Assembly: GCF_004364155.1 (NCBI RefSeq)
Contig: NZ_SOAZ01000014.1
Location: 1 to 64,000, forward strand
DNA from: Fonticella tunisiensis
Lineage (GTDB): Bacteria > Bacillota > Clostridia > Clostridiales > Caloramatoraceae
Reading direction: 5' to 3'
Length of the DNA stretch: 64,000 nt
Below, piece by piece: positions 24,710 through 35,038 of this stretch. Below the pieces are notes generated by a model. It did no database searches. It had not been told where the DNA came from and saw only the letters and a program-made list of their open reading frames with translations. The position numbers and the translations under genes are program-made. How positions within the stretch are numbered: the stretch's first letter is position 1; the number at the start of each line of letters is the position of its first letter.

Positions 24710-25204
24710 ATGATAAGAACAGCAATATTAACAATAAGCGACAGTAGCTCAAGGGGAGAGAGGATAGATGGTACAGGCCCTGCCATAATGAAGCTTCTTG
24801 AAGGAAGGGGATATGAGGTTGAGTATTATAAAATTTTACCCGATGAGATGGATGAGATAGAGAAGGAGCTTATTTATCTTTGCGACGGCCTGAGGGTAAA
24901 CCTTGTATTGACAAACGGGGGGACAGGCTTTTCTAAGAGGGATGTAACTCCTGAGGCAACCAGAAGAGTGATTGAAAAGTATGTTCCTGGGATAGGTGAA
25001 GCAATGAGGGCGAAGTCACTTGAAATCACCCCAAAGGCAATGCTTTCAAGGGGTATTGCAGGAATTAGGGAAGAAACCCTTATAATAAACCTTCCTGGAA
25101 GCCCCAGGGGGGCTGTTGAAAACCTCGAGGCTATTATGCCTGCTATTTTCCATGGGGTGGAGATACTTCTTGGAGAAGCAAGTGAATGTGCCAGAAAGGA
25201 TTAA
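24710..25204 (+). CDS. mog: molybdopterin adenylyltransferase (MogA/MoaB type)
   Basis: Activates molybdopterin by adenylylation before metal insertion. 164 residues with the family pattern LTISDSSSRGERIDGTGP at the start, LVLTNGGTGFSKRDVTPEAT (GGTG motif and D-x-T-P-E) in the middle and INLPGSPRGAVENL near the end. Works with MoeA, encoded next. Ribosome site tggagga. Confidence 0.9.
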   Translation: MIRTAILTISDSSSRGERIDGTGPAIMKLLEGRGYEVEYYKILPDEMDEIEKELIYLCDGLRVNLVLTNGGTGFSKRDVTPEATRRVIEKYVPGIGEAMRAKSLEITPKAMLSRGIAGIREETLIINLPGSPRGAVENLEAIMPAIFHGVEILLGEASECARKD

Positions 25205-25248
25205 CTTTCCTTGGAACTTATGTTCTAAAATTTTGAGGAGGGGGTCTT

Positions 25249-26475
25249 ATGGAGCTTTTTAAGGTGGTAGATGTAGACGAGGTAAAAAAAATAATAGACG
25301 ATAACTTCAAAATGGAGCCTGAACCGGAAAAAATACCCCTTTTGGAGGCTTTGGGAAGGGTATTATACAGAGACATCATAGCTGAGGAAAATGTGCCCGG
25401 GTTTAGAAGATCCGCTGTGGATGGTTATGCATTAAAATCAAAGGATGCGGCTGGGGCAAGCGAATCAATTCCTGGAATTTTTGAAATCAAAGGCGAGGTG
25501 AAAATGGGAGAAGAGTGCAGGACTAATCTAGATTCTCCCGGCGATTGCGTATATGTTCCAACTGGAGGAATGATACCCGATGAAGCCGATTGTGTTGTAA
25601 TGATTGAATATACTGAAAAACTCGATGAAAATACAGTACTTGTAAACAAGCCACCCTATCCTGGAGAAAACGTGGTAGAGGAAAAGGATGATACTGCAGA
25701 GGGGGAAGTTGTTATAAAAAAGGGAACAACTATAAGGCCATATGAAGCTGGTGTTCTTGCAAGCCTCGGCATAATAGAAGTTGAGGTTTGTAAAAAAATT
25801 AGGTGTGGAATTATCTCAACCGGAGATGAAATAGTGGAGCCGTCAACTACTCCACTTAAAGGACAGGTAAGAGATGTAAACACCTATCTCTTAAGCACAC
25901 TCATAGAAGAGTCAGGGGGGAAGCCCGCAATATATGGAATCCACAGGGATAGCTTCAATAGCATGAAGAAAGTTATAGCAAGGGCATGGGAGGAATGTGA
26001 CATGGTATTAATTTCAGGTGGAAGCTCCGTTGGAAAGAAGGATCAAACGCTTGAAGTCATTAAGTCCCTTGAAAACTCGAAGATATTAGTTCATGGAATA
26101 GCTATAAAACCAGGTAAACCTACATTGATTGGCAAAGCAGGAGAAAAAATTATATTTGGACTTCCTGGGCATCCTCTGGCATGTGCTGTTGTTTTTAAAA
26201 CAATAGTTAAGCATTGCATAGACAGAGTTTATGGAAAAAGGGAAGAGGTTTATCCCATGCCCTGTACCTTTACGATAAACTATCACAAGGCTAAGGGAAG
26301 GGAGGAATTTCTTCCTGTAAATCTTAAATTCGTGAACGGTAATTTAACTGCTGCCCCGATTCTTTCAAAGTCAGGTATAATTTCAGCCTTTTCTAAGGCA
26401 TGGGGATATATAAGGCTCAGCAAAAACCTTGAAGGAATAAAGGAAGGGGAAAGGGTTATGGTATATAAACTCTAA
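25249..26475 (+). CDS. moeA: molybdopterin molybdotransferase MoeA
   Basis: 408-residue full-length MoeA inserting Mo or W into adenylylated molybdopterin. Domains: N-terminal MoeA_N (VPGFRRSAVDGYA, PTGGMIPDEADCVV), central MoCF_biosynth domain (GIISTGDEI, LISGGSSVGKKD, VHGIAIKPGKPT, FGLPGHPLA) and a C-terminal beta-barrel. First of two moeA-type genes in the operon, which is common where both Mo and W, or preferentially W, are used. Confidence 0.92.
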   Translation: MELFKVVDVDEVKKIIDDNFKMEPEPEKIPLLEALGRVLYRDIIAEENVPGFRRSAVDGYALKSKDAAGASESIPGIFEIKGEVKMGEECRTNLDSPGDCVYVPTGGMIPDEADCVVMIEYTEKLDENTVLVNKPPYPGENVVEEKDDTAEGEVVIKKGTTIRPYEAGVLASLGIIEVEVCKKIRCGIISTGDEIVEPSTTPLKGQVRDVNTYLLSTLIEESGGKPAIYGIHRDSFNSMKKVIARAWEECDMVLISGGSSVGKKDQTLEVIKSLENSKILVHGIAIKPGKPTLIGKAGEKIIFGLPGHPLACAVVFKTIVKHCIDRVYGKREEVYPMPCTFTINYHKAKGREEFLPVNLKFVNGNLTAAPILSKSGIISAFSKAWGYIRLSKNLEGIKEGERVMVYKL

Positions 26476-26487
26476 GGAGGAATAGGA

Positions 26488-28395
26488 ATGGAACAGAGGA
26501 TGTACCTTTCAAATCACGAGTTTGATGATGCAATTGATATATTTTTTAAAGGGATTCAGAATATAAATCCCCGGACTGAAATAGTTAAAACTTGGGAAGC
26601 TTGGGGAAGGGTTACGGCTGAAGCATTGTATGCTAAGATTTCATCACCTCATTACAATTCCTCCTCTATGGATGGAATAGCAACGCTGAGCAGTAAAACC
26701 AGGGGAGCCTCAGAGAAAAATCACATAATACTTGAGGAGGGAAGGGATTATATTATAGTCGATACCGGGGACCCAATACCCTCTGAGTATGACTGCGTAA
26801 TAATGGTTGAGGACCTTATAAGGATTGATGAAACCCATGTAGCCATATATAAAAGCGCTTCTTCCTATCAAAACATAAGGCCAATAGGTGAGGACATAGT
26901 TGAAAACCAGCTCATACTTCCTGCAAATCATAAAATAAGACCCGTTGATATAGGGGCTTTGATGGCGGGTGGAGTAAATGATTTAAAGGTTTATAAAAGG
27001 CCCGAAGTTGGGATAATCCCAACGGGAACGGAGCTTGTTGAGCCGGGAGGCAGCCTAAAGGCCGGAGACATAATAGAGTTTAACTCAAGGGTGTTTTCAG
27101 CCCAGATAGAGGAGTGGGGAGGAAAGGCAAAAAGATATGACATCCAAAAGGATGTTTATGAAGACATAAAAAGCACTGTCCTAAGGGCCTGGGAGGAGTG
27201 CGACATCATACTTATAAATGCAGGTTCATCGGCAGGACGGGAGGATTTTTCCTCAAGGGTTATAGAAGAGCTCGGTGAGGTTTTTGTTCACGGCGTTTCC
27301 ATAAAACCCGGAAAGCCCGTTATACTGGGGCATATTAAAGGAAAACCTGTCATTGGCATACCAGGATACCCTGTGTCAGCCTATGTAATTATGGAGTTTA
27401 TAGTAAAGAGGCTTATATATATGTATCAGAGATTAAAACCAGAGGAGGCTAAAAGGGTAAGGGCAGTGACATCGAGGCGTATTATGTCATCCCTTAAATA
27501 CCTGGAGTTTGTGAGAGTTAAGCTTGGATACGTGGGACGCAAGCTTATAGCAGCGCCCTTGAGCCGGGGGGCAGGGGCTACAATGTCTCTTGTCCAGGCA
27601 GATGGAATACTTGAAATACCCCAGAATACAGAGGGAATAGAAGCTGGAACAGAGGTTGAAGTTAAGCTTTTAAAGGATGAAGGGGACATAAAAAATACAA
27701 TAGTATGCATAGGAAGCCACGATCCCATCATGGATATCGCAGGAAACCTTCTTCATAGCGAAAACAGAGACATGTATTTGTCATCGGCCCACGTTGGAAG
27801 TATGGGAGGGATTATGGCATTAAGAAATGGAGAAACACATATGGCACCAATTCATCTCCTTGATATGGAAAGCGGCTTGTACAACGTATCCTATTTAAAA
27901 AAGTATCTTCCAAATAGAAAAATGGCTCTAATAAAATGTGTTAAAAGAATACAGGGGCTTATGGTGAAGAAGGGTAATCCATTAAATATAAAGGCAATGG
28001 AAGATATTGTGGAGAAAAGGGCTAGATTTGTAAATCGACAGAGGGGCTCGGGTACAAGGTTATTGATGGACTACATTATAAAAAAGAAGGGGATAATGCC
28101 TGAAGCTATAAATGGCTATGACAGGGAGGAGTTTACCCATCTTGGGGTTGCAGCAGCGGTTGAAGCGGGAGACGCGGATGTGGGTATTGGAATATATTCT
28201 GCTGCAGCTATGATGGGGCTTGAGTTTATTCCCATAGGAAGTGAGGAATATGATATAGCCGTCCCATTAGAATATCTGGAAACGGAAATGATTAAAAACT
28301 TTATAAAAGTAATAACAAGCGACGAGTTTAAAAAGGAGCTTGACAGGCTTGGAGGTTATGACTATTCCCATATAGGGAAAATTGTTTTAATATAG
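26488..28395 (+). CDS. MoeA fused to a periplasmic-binding-like domain
   Basis: 635 residues. Residues 1-410 are a second MoeA ([63 protein letters not shown]). Residues from about 415 form a PBP-like domain ([54 protein letters not shown]) of the type also found alone as a LysR-like ligand module in ModE or TupA relatives. The fused module has no signal peptide, so it acts in the cytosol, presumably binding oxyanion or cofactor. MoeA-PBP fusions are known in anaerobes; which metal they handle is inference, tungsten being likely beside tupABC. Confidence 0.88.
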   Translation: MEQRMYLSNHEFDDAIDIFFKGIQNINPRTEIVKTWEAWGRVTAEALYAKISSPHYNSSSMDGIATLSSKTRGASEKNHIILEEGRDYIIVDTGDPIPSEYDCVIMVEDLIRIDETHVAIYKSASSYQNIRPIGEDIVENQLILPANHKIRPVDIGALMAGGVNDLKVYKRPEVGIIPTGTELVEPGGSLKAGDIIEFNSRVFSAQIEEWGGKAKRYDIQKDVYEDIKSTVLRAWEECDIILINAGSSAGREDFSSRVIEELGEVFVHGVSIKPGKPVILGHIKGKPVIGIPGYPVSAYVIMEFIVKRLIYMYQRLKPEEAKRVRAVTSRRIMSSLKYLEFVRVKLGYVGRKLIAAPLSRGAGATMSLVQADGILEIPQNTEGIEAGTEVEVKLLKDEGDIKNTIVCIGSHDPIMDIAGNLLHSENRDMYLSSAHVGSMGGIMALRNGETHMAPIHLLDMESGLYNVSYLKKYLPNRKMALIKCVKRIQGLMVKKGNPLNIKAMEDIVEKRARFVNRQRGSGTRLLMDYIIKKKGIMPEAINGYDREEFTHLGVAAAVEAGDADVGIGIYSAAAMMGLEFIPIGSEEYDIAVPLEYLETEMIKNFIKVITSDEFKKELDRLGGYDYSHIGKIVLI

Positions 28396-28405
28396 GGGGG
28401 ATTCC

Positions 28406-29365
28406 ATGTTAGACAGTTTTGGAAGGAATATAGACTATCTCAGGGTTTCACTAACGGATAGATGCAACTTAAGGTGTATATACTGCATGCCTGAGGAAGG
28501 GGTAAGAAAAGTTCATCATGATGATATATTAAGGTTTGAGGATATCTTAAAAATTGTAAAAGCCTTTTCAACCCTTGGTATAAAAAAAATAAGATATACG
28601 GGAGGAGAACCCCTTATATTAAAAGGAATAGAAGGGCTAATTTATGAAACATCAAAAATACCTGGAATTGAGGATATTACAATTACTACAAACGGAATCC
28701 TCCTTTCTGACACGACAAAAGAACTAAAAAGGGCAGGGCTTAAGAGGGTTAACATAAGCCTTGATACTTTAAGAGAAGACAGATATAGAAAAATTACAAG
28801 GGGAGGAGATATAGGAAGGGTATTTGAAGCAATTGAAAGCTGTATTCGCATCGGGCTAAGCCCCGTAAAGCTAAATACCGTTGTTATAAAAGGAATAAAC
28901 GATGATGAAATAGAGGACTTTATTAATCTTACAAAGGAAATACCTGTGGAGGTGAGGTTTATTGAACTTATGCCTATTGGCGAAGGAAGAAGATATTTTA
29001 AAGAAGGCCATATTCCGTCGGAAGAAATATTAAAATGCTTTCCTGAACTAATACCGCTTCAGGCAGATATTAGAGGAACAGCCTCACTTTATAAGCTTAA
29101 AAATTCAAAGGGAACAGTTGGGTTTATAAGCCCGCTTAGCTGTAAGTTCTGCAACACCTGTAACAGAATAAGGCTAACGGCCTCGGGCACTATAAAGCCC
29201 TGCTTACATTCGATGGATGAAATAAATATTAAAAACCATATTCATAATGAGATCGGCCTTTTGGCCAATATTAAAAAATCCATATTTAATAAACCAGGAG
29301 AACACCATCTCGAGAGGGAAGGAATTAGCAGGAGCCTAAAGGATATGTATCAGATAGGGGGATAA
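28406..29365 (+). CDS. moaA: GTP 3',8-cyclase
   Basis: Radical SAM enzyme for the first step of molybdopterin synthesis. 319 residues. N-terminal Fe4S4 cysteines in [10 protein letters not shown] (C20, C24, C27), SAM-binding TGGEPL, and the C-terminal second cluster [12 protein letters not shown] plus KPCLH. The conserved C-terminal GG (YQIGG) inserted in the active site is present. Start ATG with gggggg ribosome site 10 bases after the previous stop. Confidence 0.95.
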   Translation: MLDSFGRNIDYLRVSLTDRCNLRCIYCMPEEGVRKVHHDDILRFEDILKIVKAFSTLGIKKIRYTGGEPLILKGIEGLIYETSKIPGIEDITITTNGILLSDTTKELKRAGLKRVNISLDTLREDRYRKITRGGDIGRVFEAIESCIRIGLSPVKLNTVVIKGINDDEIEDFINLTKEIPVEVRFIELMPIGEGRRYFKEGHIPSEEILKCFPELIPLQADIRGTASLYKLKNSKGTVGFISPLSCKFCNTCNRIRLTASGTIKPCLHSMDEINIKNHIHNEIGLLANIKKSIFNKPGEHHLEREGISRSLKDMYQIGG

Positions 29366-29366
29366 T

Positions 29367-29843
29367 ATGGAATTAACTCACATAAATGAAGAGGGAAGGG
29401 CTAGAATGGTAGACGTAAGCACAAAGGAGGAAACGCTAAGGGAAGCTGTTGCATTTTCAAGGGTTTATATGAAAAGAGAAACCCTTGAAAGGATAAGGGA
29501 GGGAACAATAAAAAAGGGGGATGTTTTATCCGTTGCCCAGGTAGCAGGAATTATGGGGGCTAAAAACACATCCCATATAATTCCCATGTGCCATCCCATT
29601 TTTATATCAGGGTGCGATTTAATCTTTAAAATGAATTTTGAGATGTGCTGCATTGATATAACGGCTACAGTTAAAAATACGGGGCAGACGGGCGTTGAAA
29701 TGGAAGCTATGACTGCGGTATCGGTTGCGGCCTTGACTGTCTATGATATGTGCAAGGCCGTTGACAGGGAAATGATTATATCCGATGTAATGCTCCTTAG
29801 AAAAAGGGGAGGCAAATCAGGTGTTTTTGAAAGGAAGGGTTAA
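29367..29843 (+). CDS. moaC: cyclic pyranopterin monophosphate synthase
   Basis: Converts the MoaA product to cyclic pyranopterin. 158 residues with the family blocks KKGDVLSVAQVAGIMGAK, TSHIIPMCHP and GVEMEAMTAVSVAALTVYDM, including catalytic Lys/His residues. Starts one base after the moaA stop. Confidence 0.95.
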   Translation: MELTHINEEGRARMVDVSTKEETLREAVAFSRVYMKRETLERIREGTIKKGDVLSVAQVAGIMGAKNTSHIIPMCHPIFISGCDLIFKMNFEMCCIDITATVKNTGQTGVEMEAMTAVSVAALTVYDMCKAVDREMIISDVMLLRKRGGKSGVFERKG

Positions 29844-29844
29844 T

Positions 29845-30285
29845 ATGGCAAGGGTATTATCTGTTAATATAAGTGAAAAGAAGGGTGTTATAAAGCATCC
29901 AATTGAAAAGGGGTATTTCGAAGTTGAGCATGGGCTTGTTGGTGATGCCCATGCAGGAAAATGGCACAGGCAGGTAAGCCTTCTTGGCAAGGAGAGTATT
30001 GATAAGATGAAGTCCCTTGGAATCGATGGCTTTTGCACAGGAAAGTTTGCAGAGAACATAACAACAGAGGGAATAGATCTTTTTAAACTTCCTGTTGGAA
30101 CAAAGCTTAAAATAGGCGAAACCCTTATGGAGGTTACCCAGATAGGCAAGGAATGCCATGTGGGATGTCAAATCAGGACTCTGGTTGGCGACTGTATAAT
30201 GCCAAGGGAAGGGATATTCACAAGGGTACTTGAGGCAGGGTGGATAAAACCTGGAGATAAAATTGAGGTTGTTAGGGAGAGGTAG
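29845..30285 (+). CDS. MOSC-domain protein
   Basis: 146 residues, ATG at 29845 (an in-frame upstream start would overlap moaC). MOSC domain with HGLVGDAHAGKWHRQVSLL at its start, KFAENITTEGIDLFKLPVG in the middle and the conserved cysteine in IGKECHVGCQIRTLVGDC. MOSC domains carry sulfur or bind pyranopterin; in Clostridia they are regularly found next to moaC and mog. Exact reaction unknown. Confidence 0.85.
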   Translation: MARVLSVNISEKKGVIKHPIEKGYFEVEHGLVGDAHAGKWHRQVSLLGKESIDKMKSLGIDGFCTGKFAENITTEGIDLFKLPVGTKLKIGETLMEVTQIGKECHVGCQIRTLVGDCIMPREGIFTRVLEAGWIKPGDKIEVVRER

Positions 30286-30294
30286 AGATGAATC

Positions 30295-30966
30295 ATGGAA
30301 AGATATCAAAGAAACATAGGAACTTTAACTGTGGAAGAAAATGAAAGGATAAAAAATTGCAGGGTGTGCGTTGTCGGCTGCGGGGGGATTGGTGGATATG
30401 TAATAGAGATGCTTGGAAGGCTTGGGATAGGTTACATAACCGCCGTTGATGGTGACGTTTTTGACAAAACCAATCTTAACAGGCAGATACTTTCCGACGA
30501 TGAATCCATCGGGAAGAGTAAGGCACAAAAGGCTAAAAAAAGGATGATGCTTGTAAATCCCTTTGTTACAGTTAAAGCCATAGAAGAGAAACTTACAAAG
30601 GAAAATGCTGAAAAAATTATAAATGGAAATGATGTGGTGGTGGATGCCCTTGACAACTTGGAAGGGAGGAAATTGCTGGCGGATGCATGTGAAAAACTAT
30701 CAATCCCGCTTGTCCACGGTGCCATCGAAGGATGGTATGCACAGGTTTCAACCATATTTCCCGGGGATAGAACTTTCCAGAGGATATACGGGAAAGCAAC
30801 ATCAAAGGTTAATACCCTGGGAAACCCATCCTTCACTCCTGCTTTGGCTGCATCCATCGAAGTAAGCGAAGTTGTAAAGTTATTAACTGGCAGAGGGACA
30901 ATTCTGAGGAACAAGCTTCTCTATGTTAATTTACTTGATAATGAGTATACTATTATAGATTTATGA
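30295..30966 (+). CDS. MoeB/ThiF-family E1-like adenylyltransferase
   Basis: 223 residues. Nucleotide-binding VVGCGGIGGYV (residues about 24-34), the Arg finger NRQI, Lys in SKAQKA and the acidic VDALDN block identify a HesA/MoeB/ThiF protein that adenylylates the C-terminal glycine of a ubiquitin-like sulfur carrier. In molybdopterin synthesis the partner is MoaD. No moaD or moaE is encoded in this window. Zinc-binding CxxC pairs of classical MoeB are not seen. Last gene of the operon. Confidence 0.85.
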   Translation: MERYQRNIGTLTVEENERIKNCRVCVVGCGGIGGYVIEMLGRLGIGYITAVDGDVFDKTNLNRQILSDDESIGKSKAQKAKKRMMLVNPFVTVKAIEEKLTKENAEKIINGNDVVVDALDNLEGRKLLADACEKLSIPLVHGAIEGWYAQVSTIFPGDRTFQRIYGKATSKVNTLGNPSFTPALAASIEVSEVVKLLTGRGTILRNKLLYVNLLDNEYTIIDL

Positions 30967-31094
30967 AACCAAAATATATGTTAATTTGTTATATGCCTTC
31001 CAAAATGTTATAATATATTAGAAAATGTTAAAGTTTTTTAGCTGATGCTGTTACCAGGCATAGGCTTTAATAAAACCACAAAAGGAGAGAATTG

Positions 31095-31637
31095 ATGAGG
31101 CATAAACTATTTAAGAATAGAAGCTTTTATACAGCAATGCTGTCCATTGCTCTTCCAATTGCCCTGCAGAACCTCATATCCTCATCATTAAATATGGTGG
31201 ATACGATAATGATTGGGCAGCTTGGAAAGACGGAGATTGCAGCGGTTGGCCTTGCAAACCAGTATTTCTTTTTATTTACGCTTTTATTGTTCGGAACAAA
31301 CAGCGGACTTTCCATTTTTATATCCCAGTTCTGGGGGAAGGAAGACATTAAAAATATCAGAAGGGTTCTTGGAATATCGATCATTTCAGGTGGAATTATT
31401 AGTATACTGTTTACAATAGGAGGGTTTTTCCTTCCTGAGTTTATAATGGGGATTTTCTCGGCTGACCCGGAAGTTATAGATACTGGAGTCAAATACCTAA
31501 GGATTGTATCCTTAAGCTATACAATTACAGCAATTAGCTTCTCCTTCAGCTTTGCCTCAAGAAGTGTAAGGCAGGCATTTGTTCCTATGATTGTAAGTGC
31601 AATTTCACTTGGAACCAATACACTGAATTATATCTAA
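31095..31637 (+). pseudogene. MATE multidrug efflux protein, N-terminal fragment
   Basis: 180 residues against about 450 for the family. The start is intact (ATG 31095, aggagag ribosome site) and the first ~5 helices match a MatE protein: LPIALQNLISSSLNMVDTIM, GQLGKTEIAAVGLANQ, LRIVSLSYTITA. It stops at TNTLNYI where the second half should continue, and the 90 bases after it contain no MATE-like frame, so the rest has been deleted. Not expected to transport. Confidence 0.8.
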
Positions 31638-31726
31638 AAAGTGGGTTAAAAACGTGGTTCAGGATATCTAGTTTCTTCAACCATATACTGTGTATAATTC
31701 TAATGATAAAGTTTTAGGAGGTAAAA

Positions 31727-33193
31727 ATGGAAGAAAACAAGGATATGAATAATAGGGTTCCACTATACGAGACCATCACCAGAGGTAGAAGAATACAGAT
31801 ACTTATAGCCGTTGCCATAGGTACTTTCATGGGAGCGCTGGATTCAAGCGTTGTAAACATAGCCCTTCCAAATATAACTAAATATTTTAACGCGCCTTTG
31901 GCTGCCGTTCAATGGGTGGTTATGTCCTATCTATTGATAATAAGCAGCCTTCTGCTTACATACGGCAGAATGGGGGATATGTACGGTCACAAAAGAATAT
32001 ACATATCAGGATTTATAATATTTACCATAGGTTCAGTACTTTGTGGACTATCGCCAACCATTGGATTTTTGATAGTAGCAAGGGCAGTTCAGGCCCTTGG
32101 AGCTGGAATGCTTATGTCTATGGGACCGGCAATAATCACAGACATATCTCATCCCAAGGATAGAGGCAAAGCACTTGGAGTCAATGCGGTTGCAGTATCC
32201 GTTGCCCTTACTGCAGGGCCTGTACTTGGAGGTTTTTTGGTTTCAAACTTCGACTGGTCAAGTATATTTTATATAAACCTTCCAGTCGGTATCATAGGAA
32301 TACTCTGGGGGATTAAAGTTATACCCGGAAGAAAGGATATTATAAGGCAGCCATTTGATATAATGGGAGCATTTGTAATTTTCATTGCGCTGATATGCAT
32401 ATTGTTGCCCCTAAGCCTTGTTGAGAGAATTGGATGGGGGGTATGGTATATACCTACCCTTCTTGCAGCAGGGTTTATTTTCCTTATACTTTTCATCTTT
32501 ATAGAAAAAACAACAGAATATCCTATGATAAACCTTAAGCTCTTTAGAAACCGTCAGTTTTCCATGAGCAACATTTCAGCCATGTTAAACTATATGGCGC
32601 AGTATACCGTAGTGTTTTTAATGCCCTTTTATCTTCAGCAGCTTAGGGGGCTGCCTGCGTCTGAGGCAGGGCTTTTTATGATACCCATGCCTATTACAAC
32701 AATGATTCTTGCGCCAATAAGCGGAATTTTATCAGACAGAACGGATAGCAGGATATTAAGCGCAGTTGGTATGGGCATTGCGGCCTTTGGAATATGGCAG
32801 CTTAGCAAGCTTGGTATAAACTCACCAAGGCTTCAGATATCCCTGGCTCTTATAACTACAGGTATAGGAGTAGGGCTATTCCAGACACCAAATAACAGCG
32901 TAATAATGGGAAGCGTTCCGGGTAACTGGAGAGGAATTGCTTCGGGAATGCTCGCAACCATGAGGAACATGGGAATGGTGCTTGGTGTTGCAGTATCAGG
33001 TGCAGTTTTCACAAACCGTTTAAACGCTTTAAACGTAGAGCTTGGAAGATTGGGAGTAACAGGTGAAGCATTAAGGGTGCAGTCCTTTACAGGAGCGATG
33101 CATTTAACCTATATAATAGGTTCGCTTATAGCATGTTTTGCAGCACTGACTTCACTTATAAGGAGTTCAGGAAAAAATAAAAAAACCCTGTAA
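31727..33193 (+). CDS. DHA2-family (EmrB/QacA-like) MFS drug exporter
   Basis: 488 residues, 14 predicted membrane helices. Motif D1 MGALDSSVVNIALPNI in the first helix, motif A-type loop GRMGDMYGHKR, and motif C-like ALTAGPVLGGFLV in helix 5 place it in the 14-helix DHA2 group (drug:H+ antiport). Ribosome site taggaggt. Follows directly after the truncated MATE gene and ends in a strong terminator, so monocistronic. Drug specificity cannot be read. Confidence 0.88.
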   Translation: MEENKDMNNRVPLYETITRGRRIQILIAVAIGTFMGALDSSVVNIALPNITKYFNAPLAAVQWVVMSYLLIISSLLLTYGRMGDMYGHKRIYISGFIIFTIGSVLCGLSPTIGFLIVARAVQALGAGMLMSMGPAIITDISHPKDRGKALGVNAVAVSVALTAGPVLGGFLVSNFDWSSIFYINLPVGIIGILWGIKVIPGRKDIIRQPFDIMGAFVIFIALICILLPLSLVERIGWGVWYIPTLLAAGFIFLILFIFIEKTTEYPMINLKLFRNRQFSMSNISAMLNYMAQYTVVFLMPFYLQQLRGLPASEAGLFMIPMPITTMILAPISGILSDRTDSRILSAVGMGIAAFGIWQLSKLGINSPRLQISLALITTGIGVGLFQTPNNSVIMGSVPGNWRGIASGMLATMRNMGMVLGVAVSGAVFTNRLNALNVELGRLGVTGEALRVQSFTGAMHLTYIIGSLIACFAALTSLIRSSGKNKKTL

Positions 33194-33218
33194 TCGAATT
33201 TTCGATTACAGGGTTTTT
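33185..33218 (+). terminator. intrinsic terminator of the MFS exporter
   Basis: Stem ccctgtaatcga (33185-33196) / tcgattacaggg (33201-33212) followed by six T; it overlaps the last codons of the gene. Confidence 0.9.
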
Positions 33219-33310
33219 TGAGCAGTTTTATTGATCGTCTTTATACTATATTAGAGGTTTGGTATAATAATAAAAATGCTGGAAGTCAAACTTTGTAAAG
33301 GAGTTTTGAT

Positions 33311-34549
33311 ATGGATAGAAATCAAATTCTTGTAATTGGCGGAGGAGCTGCAGGGCTTGTTGCGGCCATTGCGGCTGCGAGGAACGGTTCGGAGGTTAAG
33401 ATAATCGAGCGTATGAATCGTGTAGGAAAGAAAATACTTGCGACGGGAAATGGAAGATGCAACCTGACAAATGTTTATGCAAACGTAGATAGGTATCATG
33501 GAAAAAATCCTTGGTTTATAAAGGATGCCCTTGAACAGTTTTCAGTCGAACAGACAATAGATTTCTTTGAAGAGCTTGGGGTAGCATGTAAAGAAGAAAG
33601 GGATGGGAAGGTATACCCTTATTCAGATCAGGCATCAAGTGTCCTTGATGTTTTAAGGTATGAGCTTGAGGAACTCGGGGTAGAGGAGATATGTGACGCT
33701 GAGGTTGTTAGAATACAGCCCACTAAAAAGGGATTTAATGTCCATACTAAAAACAATGAAATAATTAAAGGGGATAAGGTAATTTTGACAGCGGGTGGAA
33801 GGGCTGCACCAAACCTCGGATCAAACGGGAGCGGCTATAAGCTTGCACTGGATTTAGGCCACAGAATGGTAGAAACCTTCCCGGCACTTGTACAGCTCAG
33901 GCTTGATTCTCCACATCTTAAGGGAATAAACGGTGTAAAATTTCAAGGAAAAGCTGCCCTGGGAGTCAGAGATAAGGTTTTAAGGGAGGAAATGGGAGAA
34001 ATATTGTTTACTGCATATGGAATTTCAGGACCTCCGATATTTCAACTTAGCAGGAAAGCTTCAGAGCAGCTTTCAGAAGGCAACAGCCCCTGGATTGAGG
34101 TTGATATATTTCCTGATGCCGGTGATAAGGAAGTATTTGACTTGATAAGAAGAAGGCTGGACTACAGGCCAAATAAGCCCCTTGATTTTAGCTTTGTAGG
34201 CCTTTTAAATAAAAGGCTTATTCCGGCTGTTATTAAGGAAGCTGATATTGCAGATATGCACAAACCCTGCAGAGAGGTTATGCCTAAGGAGATAAAAAGC
34301 ATTGTGAACATCTTAAAGCGATGGAGATTCAAGATTACAGGTACCCAGTCATGGACAGAAGCTCAAGTCACAGCGGGTGGAATAGACGTTGAGGATGTAA
34401 ACCCGGTAACAATGGAGTCGAAGCTGGTCCCGGGATTTTACCTTGCAGGGGAGATACTCGATATAGATGGAGACTGCGGAGGATATAACCTGCAGTGGGC
34501 ATGGTCGTCGGGATATGTAGCAGGATATTACGCATCCATTAATTATTAA
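33311..34549 (+). CDS. BaiN/HI0933-type FAD-dependent flavoprotein
   Basis: 412 residues. FAD-binding Rossmann GGGAAGLVAAIAA at residues about 10-22, the family motif KKILATGNGRCNLTN, a second GGRAAPNLGSNG block and a C-terminal LDIDGDCGGYNLQWAWSSG that closes the FAD site. The family (COG2081) includes BaiN, which acts on bile-acid double bonds, but most members have unknown substrates. Start ATG with aggag 9 bases upstream. No partner gene; divergent function. Confidence 0.85.
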   Translation: MDRNQILVIGGGAAGLVAAIAAARNGSEVKIIERMNRVGKKILATGNGRCNLTNVYANVDRYHGKNPWFIKDALEQFSVEQTIDFFEELGVACKEERDGKVYPYSDQASSVLDVLRYELEELGVEEICDAEVVRIQPTKKGFNVHTKNNEIIKGDKVILTAGGRAAPNLGSNGSGYKLALDLGHRMVETFPALVQLRLDSPHLKGINGVKFQGKAALGVRDKVLREEMGEILFTAYGISGPPIFQLSRKASEQLSEGNSPWIEVDIFPDAGDKEVFDLIRRRLDYRPNKPLDFSFVGLLNKRLIPAVIKEADIADMHKPCREVMPKEIKSIVNILKRWRFKITGTQSWTEAQVTAGGIDVEDVNPVTMESKLVPGFYLAGEILDIDGDCGGYNLQWAWSSGYVAGYYASINY

Positions 34550-34622
34550 GCACGTTTTCCTCTGTAACCATTCATAGTATTATAAAATATTATACTATGA
34601 AAATATTTTTAGGGGGATCATA

Positions 34623-34997
34623 ATGTTTATATGTCCTTATGGGAATATGTGCAGGTTTGCAAGGCCGGTGTGGAAAATTTTTGTTAACACAAAGACCAGG
34701 AGGCTTACCCTCTACAAAAACGGCAGGGTTTATAAAACATACCCCATTGCAGTTGGGAAAATGCTGACACCAAGCCCCATGGGTACCTTTAGGATAATAA
34801 ATAAGCAGGTAAATCCGGGGGGACCCTTTGGAGCCAGGTGGATGGGGCTTAGTAAAAGGGGTTTTGGAATACACGGTACCAATGATCCATCATCCATTGG
34901 CAAGTTTGTTTCACATGGATGCATAAGAATGTATAACAGGGATGTAATCGAACTTTTTAATCTAGTGCCTGTGGGTACTCCGGTTACTATTATGTAA
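34623..34997 (+). CDS. minimal L,D-transpeptidase (YkuD domain)
   Basis: 124 residues, almost only the YkuD catalytic domain: [19 protein letters not shown] at the start, [17 protein letters not shown] and the active-site [11 protein letters not shown] with the nucleophilic cysteine. No signal peptide or membrane anchor is visible, unlike the enzyme at 10543; a short Cys-containing leader [13 protein letters not shown] precedes the domain. Such minimal forms are common in spore-formers. How it reaches peptidoglycan is unclear. ATG with aggggg ribosome site; terminator follows. Confidence 0.82.
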   Translation: MFICPYGNMCRFARPVWKIFVNTKTRRLTLYKNGRVYKTYPIAVGKMLTPSPMGTFRIINKQVNPGGPFGARWMGLSKRGFGIHGTNDPSSIGKFVSHGCIRMYNRDVIELFNLVPVGTPVTIM

Positions 34998-35015
34998 AAA
35001 AAAATCTACCTTCGA

Positions 35016-35038
35016 AATCCACCTCAGGTGGATTTTTT
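35016..35038 (+). terminator. intrinsic terminator
   Basis: Stem aatccacc / ggtggatt (35016-35034), three-base loop, T-run after. Ends the L,D-transpeptidase transcript. Confidence 0.85.

Noticed and set aside
30432-30914. A 160-codon minus-strand frame
   Set aside because: Antisense of the MoeB/ThiF-like gene; Ser/Pro/Thr-rich shadow translation.
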